A stretch of 42,319 nucleotides of DNA. Origin: Planctomycetota bacterium (lineage in GTDB: Bacteria > Planctomycetota > SZUA-567 > H5-PLA8). Below are positions 39,569 through 42,319 of this stretch, piece after piece. Position numbers and translations under genes: made by a program. The DNA is taken from the NCBI GenBank assembly GCA_026184295.1, contig JAHCJK010000027.1, forward strand, positions 1-42,319. The letters run 5' to 3'. Position 1 is the first letter of the stretch; each line of letters starts with the position of its first letter. The notes beneath the pieces are model-generated. The model saw only the letters and a list, made by a program, of their open reading frames with translations. It was not told the origin of the DNA and did not search any database.

Positions 39569-40414
39569 GTGACCAACCCGGAACGTGCTTCAAAGATCGT
39601 GGCCATCGCCAGCGGCAAGGGCGGCGTGGGCAAGACGCTGCTGGCCGCCAACCTGGCCATCGCGATGGCCGAAGAGAAAAAGCGCGTGCTCGTTTTCGAC
39701 GCCGACCTCTCCCTCGCCAACCTGGACGTGCTGCTCGGCATCACGCCCTCGCACAGCATCCGCCAGGTGGTCAACCGCACCAAGACCCTGGAGGAAGTGA
39801 TCGTGCAGGGGCCGGGCGGCTTCTCGCTCATTCCGGCCAGCTCGGGCGTCGCCTCCCTCGCCGACCTGCCGCGCGAAGCACTTTCCGAAATCGTGCAGGG
39901 CCTGAGCAAGCTCGCCTCGCAGTACGACGTGATGCTGATCGACGTGCCCGCCGGCATCGGGCGCAACGCGCTGAAGTTCTGCCGCATGGCCGACCAGATG
40001 GTGGTGCTGACGACGCCCGAACCGACCTCGTTCACCGACGCGTACGCGCTGGTCAAGCTCCTGCGCGCGCGCCAGCCCTGCCCGAGCATGCGCCTGGTCG
40101 TGAACATGGCCGAGGACGCGCGCGAGGCCGACCGCATCGCCGAAGCCTTCTCGAACGTCTCGAAGCGCTTCCTGCACACCGAACTGCCGCTCGCGGGCGC
40201 GCTGAACTTCGATCCCTCGATCCCGGTGGCCGTGCGCCGCCAGCGGCCCTTCTACATCACGCATCCGTCCAGCGCGGCCGCGCAGCAGCTCCGCGGGCTC
40301 GCGCGCTACCTGCTGTCGCCGAACGAAGGGGAGCTTCCCGGCGCGGGCCACCACAACCGCATCACCAAGTGGCTCGATTCCTGGTGCGCCGAAGACGGGG
40401 TCTCGCGGGCATGA
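39569..40414 (+). CDS. flhG: MinD-like flagellar number regulator FlhG
   Basis: This 281-residue ParA/MinD ATPase has the deviant Walker A KGGVGKT in AIASGKGGVGKTLLAANLA, then FDADLSLANLDVLLGI and LIDVPAGIGRNAL. FlhG restricts flagellar number and acts on FlhF. In well studied FlhG a short N-terminal DQAxxLR helix stimulates FlhF GTPase. Here only nine residues precede the first strand and no such motif is present. An in-frame stop at 39542-39544 rules out a longer start. The GTG follows GATAGGAAGG. It is coupled to the next small gene by ATGA. Confidence 0.93.
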   Translation: MTNPERASKIVAIASGKGGVGKTLLAANLAIAMAEEKKRVLVFDADLSLANLDVLLGITPSHSIRQVVNRTKTLEEVIVQGPGGFSLIPASSGVASLADLPREALSEIVQGLSKLASQYDVMLIDVPAGIGRNALKFCRMADQMVVLTTPEPTSFTDAYALVKLLRARQPCPSMRLVVNMAEDAREADRIAEAFSNVSKRFLHTELPLAGALNFDPSIPVAVRRQRPFYITHPSSAAAQQLRGLARYLLSPNEGELPGAGHHNRITKWLDSWCAEDGVSRA

Positions 40415-40755
40415 TCGCGCCCCTGGATCCGCGGCCCGCGGACGCGCCGAAGGCGGGCGTGCCCGACCCCGAGCACGAACGCGCGGTGAACCTGCTGTAC
40501 GCGCGGGTGATTTTCCTGAGCGCCGCGGCCGCCGCGGCGGTGGCGGTGTTTGACCGCGCCGCGGGCAGCGACTGGCCGGGCGCGCTGCTGCGGGGCGAGA
40601 TGGCCGCGGTGGGCGTGGCCATGCTGGGCCTGCTGGCCCACGGGCCGGTCGGCCGCGCGCTGCAGCGGATTCCCGAGCCCGAACCGCCGGCCGAGCCCGA
40701 GCCTCCGGCGGACCCGAAGGCCGCGCCCGAACGGCCGGCCGCACGACCGCATTAG
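40411..40755 (+). CDS. Small membrane protein between flhG and fliA, unknown function
   Basis: This 114-residue protein has two likely membrane helices (about 29-46, RVIFLSAAAAAAVAVF, and about 58-78, GEMAAVGVAMLGLLA) and a Pro/Glu-rich tail (PEPEPPAEPEPPADP). I recognise no family. The ATG overlaps the flhG stop, so it is translated with flhG. It lies where several other flagellar operons also have a small unnamed membrane gene, which suggests a link to flagellar control (inference). The GC-rich, proline-rich tail is uninformative. Confidence 0.7.
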   Translation: MIAPLDPRPADAPKAGVPDPEHERAVNLLYARVIFLSAAAAAAVAVFDRAAGSDWPGALLRGEMAAVGVAMLGLLAHGPVGRALQRIPEPEPPAEPEPPADPKAAPERPAARPH

Positions 40756-40783
40756 CGTGCCGTAAACACGAGGACCCGAACGC

Positions 40784-41632
40784 GTGGCTTCCAAACTCGA
40801 ATGCACCGCCCCCGCGCACGCCAGCGGGTACGCCCAGGGCGTGCTCGACGCGGACCTCTGGCAGCGCCTCCAGAACGACCCGCAGGACCGCGGCGCGCAG
40901 GAAGAACTCGTCGAGCGCCACCTGCTCCTGGTCGCGGCGGAACTGAAGCGCATCTCCTACCACCTGCCCAGGCACGTGGACCGCGACGAACTCTACGCCG
41001 AAGGCCTGACCGGCCTGCTCGCGGCCGTCACCAACTTCCGCCACGCCATGGGCGTCGCGTTCGAAGCGTACGCCCGCAAGCGCATCTGGGGCTCGATGAT
41101 GGACCGCGTCCGCTCGCTCGGCGGCATCCCGCGGTCTTCGCGCATGGCCGCGCGCCAGCTCACCGGCGCGATCGGGCGCTTCCTGGGCGAACACGGCCGC
41201 CAGCCCGACGAGGCCGAACTCGCGCGCGCCCTCGGCGTCTCCACCGACGACCTTCACGAACTCGAACGCCAGGCCGGCCTGGCGCAGACCCTCTCGCTCG
41301 ACCATGCCGCGCCGGCCGGCGACGGCAACGCCAGCGTCACCTACGCCGAGACGATCGCGGACCGGCGCGCGTCCGAGACCAGCGCCCTCGACCGCCTGGA
41401 AGAACGGGAATCGAAGGCCCTCCTGGCCAAGGGCATCAAGTCCCTGCCGGACCGCGAGCGCGCCGTGCTGGTGCTGTACTACCACGAGAATCTGATGCTC
41501 AAGGAAATCGCGGAGGCCATGAACGTTTCGGAATCGCGCGTCTCCCAGTTGCACAACCGGGCCATCTTCCGGTTGCGCGCGTTCGTGGGACGCATCGAGG
41601 CCGGGCAGGCCGTGCCGGAATCGGCGGACTGA
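40784..41632 (+). CDS. fliA: Flagellar sigma factor FliA (sigma-28)
   Basis: This 282-residue protein is a compact sigma-70 family member with regions 2, 3 and 4. Region 2 has ERHLLLVAAELKRISYHLP and FEAYARKRIWGSMMDRVRSL. Region 3 has AIGRFLGEHGRQPDEAELAR. Region 4 ends KEIAEAMNVSESRVSQLHNR. FliA directs late genes such as filament and chemotaxis genes, usually after export of FlgM. No flgM is seen here. The start is GTG after GAGGACC. It is the last regulatory gene of the main cluster; FliA is well supported by context and length. Confidence 0.94.
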   Translation: MASKLECTAPAHASGYAQGVLDADLWQRLQNDPQDRGAQEELVERHLLLVAAELKRISYHLPRHVDRDELYAEGLTGLLAAVTNFRHAMGVAFEAYARKRIWGSMMDRVRSLGGIPRSSRMAARQLTGAIGRFLGEHGRQPDEAELARALGVSTDDLHELERQAGLAQTLSLDHAAPAGDGNASVTYAETIADRRASETSALDRLEERESKALLAKGIKSLPDRERAVLVLYYHENLMLKEIAEAMNVSESRVSQLHNRAIFRLRAFVGRIEAGQAVPESAD

Positions 41633-41668
41633 CAGACTTCGACGGGCGCAACGCACGGGTAGGGGCTC

Positions 41669-42319
41669 ATGATCTCGGCAACGCCAGCATCGCTTGGAAC
41701 GGAGAGCCTGCTCCCGTTCGATCCGCGCGCTTCGCAGGCGCCGGTGCAGGCCGCTTCGCCCGCGGTCAAGGACAGCGTCTCCCCCGCCGCGCCGGTGCGC
41801 CCGATGGGCGACGTGCTTTCCATCACGGGCGAGAACCTGCCGCAGAAGACCGAACAGATTCTCTCCACGCTCGCGCAGCTTTCCGAACGCGCGGGCGCGG
41901 GCAGTTCCGAAGAGATTCAATCCCTCCAGAAGTTCCTCAAATCGACGACCCTGAACGCCGAGGCCCCCGAGTCCTTCGCGCCCCGGCTGAAAAATCTGGT
42001 GGAAGGCGAACGCGCCGCACGGCAGGCTGCGCCGGAGACGGCCCCGCGCAACTGGATGAGCGAGGTCGCGCGGCTGGCGCAGAACATCGACGAGGCCGCG
42101 AAGACGCACGCGCCCGCGAACCACGTCCAAGATTTGATCGCCCGCGCCGCGCATTCGCTGGTGGAAGGCATGGCCGAAGCGAAGCCGCGCGCGGGGAACG
42201 AACACCTTGCCGCGCGGCAGACGGTCTTTGCCCGCCCCGAGGCCCAGGCGACGTACGCGCTGCCGGAAGCGGGCTTCGCGCCCACGGCCGAAGCCGGCGC
42301 ACCCGCCGCGCAGACGGTC
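41669..42319 (+). CDS. Unknown Ala/Pro/Glu-rich protein, 3' end outside window
   Basis: From ATG 41669, preceded by GGTAGGGG, a frame of 217 codons stays open to the end of the window with no stop. The codon pattern matches the surrounding genes. The protein is rich in Ala, Pro and Glu with helical stretches such as TEQILSTLAQLSERAG and ISATPASLGTESLLPFD. I see no known domain. It is downstream of fliA and may be a FliK-like or export-related protein by composition only. It is oriented with the cluster, 36 bp after fliA, and probably belongs to the same transcript. Confidence 0.65.
   Translation, partial: MISATPASLGTESLLPFDPRASQAPVQAASPAVKDSVSPAAPVRPMGDVLSITGENLPQKTEQILSTLAQLSERAGAGSSEEIQSLQKFLKSTTLNAEAPESFAPRLKNLVEGERAARQAAPETAPRNWMSEVARLAQNIDEAAKTHAPANHVQDLIARAAHSLVEGMAEAKPRAGNEHLAARQTVFARPEAQATYALPEAGFAPTAEAGAPAAQTV

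Noticed and set aside
39590..42205. Minus-strand open frame of 871 codons
   Set aside because: Antisense to flhG, the small membrane gene and fliA, which are well conserved; composition is Arg/Gly/Ala-rich as expected of a shadow frame.
1..42319. tRNA, rRNA, CRISPR array, insertion sequence or prophage
   Set aside because: No cloverleaf, ribosomal segment, regularly spaced repeats, transposase or integrase was seen on either strand.

Overview
This window comes from a GC-rich, diderm, flagellated bacterium. The diderm reading rests on two lipobox-bearing lipoproteins, a MotB with an OmpA-like domain and several periplasmic TPR proteins. It carries most of one flagellar gene cluster, preceded by a dense two-component signalling region. 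The order flgB-flgC-fliE-fliF-fliG-fliH-fliI-fliJ-motE-fliK-flgD-flgE-motA-motB-fliL-fliM-fliN-fliO-fliP-fliQ-fliR-flhB-flhA-flhF-flhG-(small gene)-fliA is the ancestral-type order known from Bacillus, spirochaetes and several deep-branching diderm phyla. It is not the gammaproteobacterial arrangement. The phylum cannot be fixed from the sequence alone.

Layout. (1) 1-10370, signalling island: two paralogous soluble histidine kinases with N-terminal CBS domains, a receiver protein with a degenerate Hpt-like tail, a CheX-like phosphatase, a REC-kinase-REC hybrid, two HDOD proteins and two sigma-54 activators. (2) 10367-15358: three predicted envelope proteins, namely a lipoprotein, a membrane-anchored His-rich TPR protein and a TPR lipoprotein. 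(3) 15355-18073: a PAS kinase and NtrC-type regulator pair resembling FlrB/FlrC (FleS/FleR). (4) 18186-30085: rod, MS-ring, switch, export ATPase, hook and stator genes. (5) 30349-32669: fliL, fliM and a fused receiver-FliN gene. (6) 32877-38612: export gate fliOPQR-flhBA. (7) 38654-42319: flhF, flhG, a small membrane protein, fliA and an unfinished gene.

Regulation. Sequences matching the sigma-54 -24/-12 consensus with correct GG/GC spacing lie before the activator at 8877, the TPR operon at 11496, flgB and fliO, with a weaker one before fliL. Three sigma-54 activators are encoded nearby, so a sigma-54 cascade ending in FliA is likely. A recurring A(C/T)TTCCGGC element lies in these intergenic regions and may be an activator site. 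Many genes are coupled by ATGA overlaps.

Most notable: FliN is fused to an N-terminal, apparently phosphorylatable receiver domain, which would put a response regulator permanently in the motor switch. No cheA, cheW, cheB or cheR is visible here, so one of the local kinases may feed this switch, with the CheX-like protein as a possible phosphatase. Also unusual are FlhF without its TKxD motif next to FlhG without its N-terminal activator helix, MotB without the usual peptidoglycan-binding Asp and Arg, and frameshifts in fliG and in the first kinase that may be sequencing errors.
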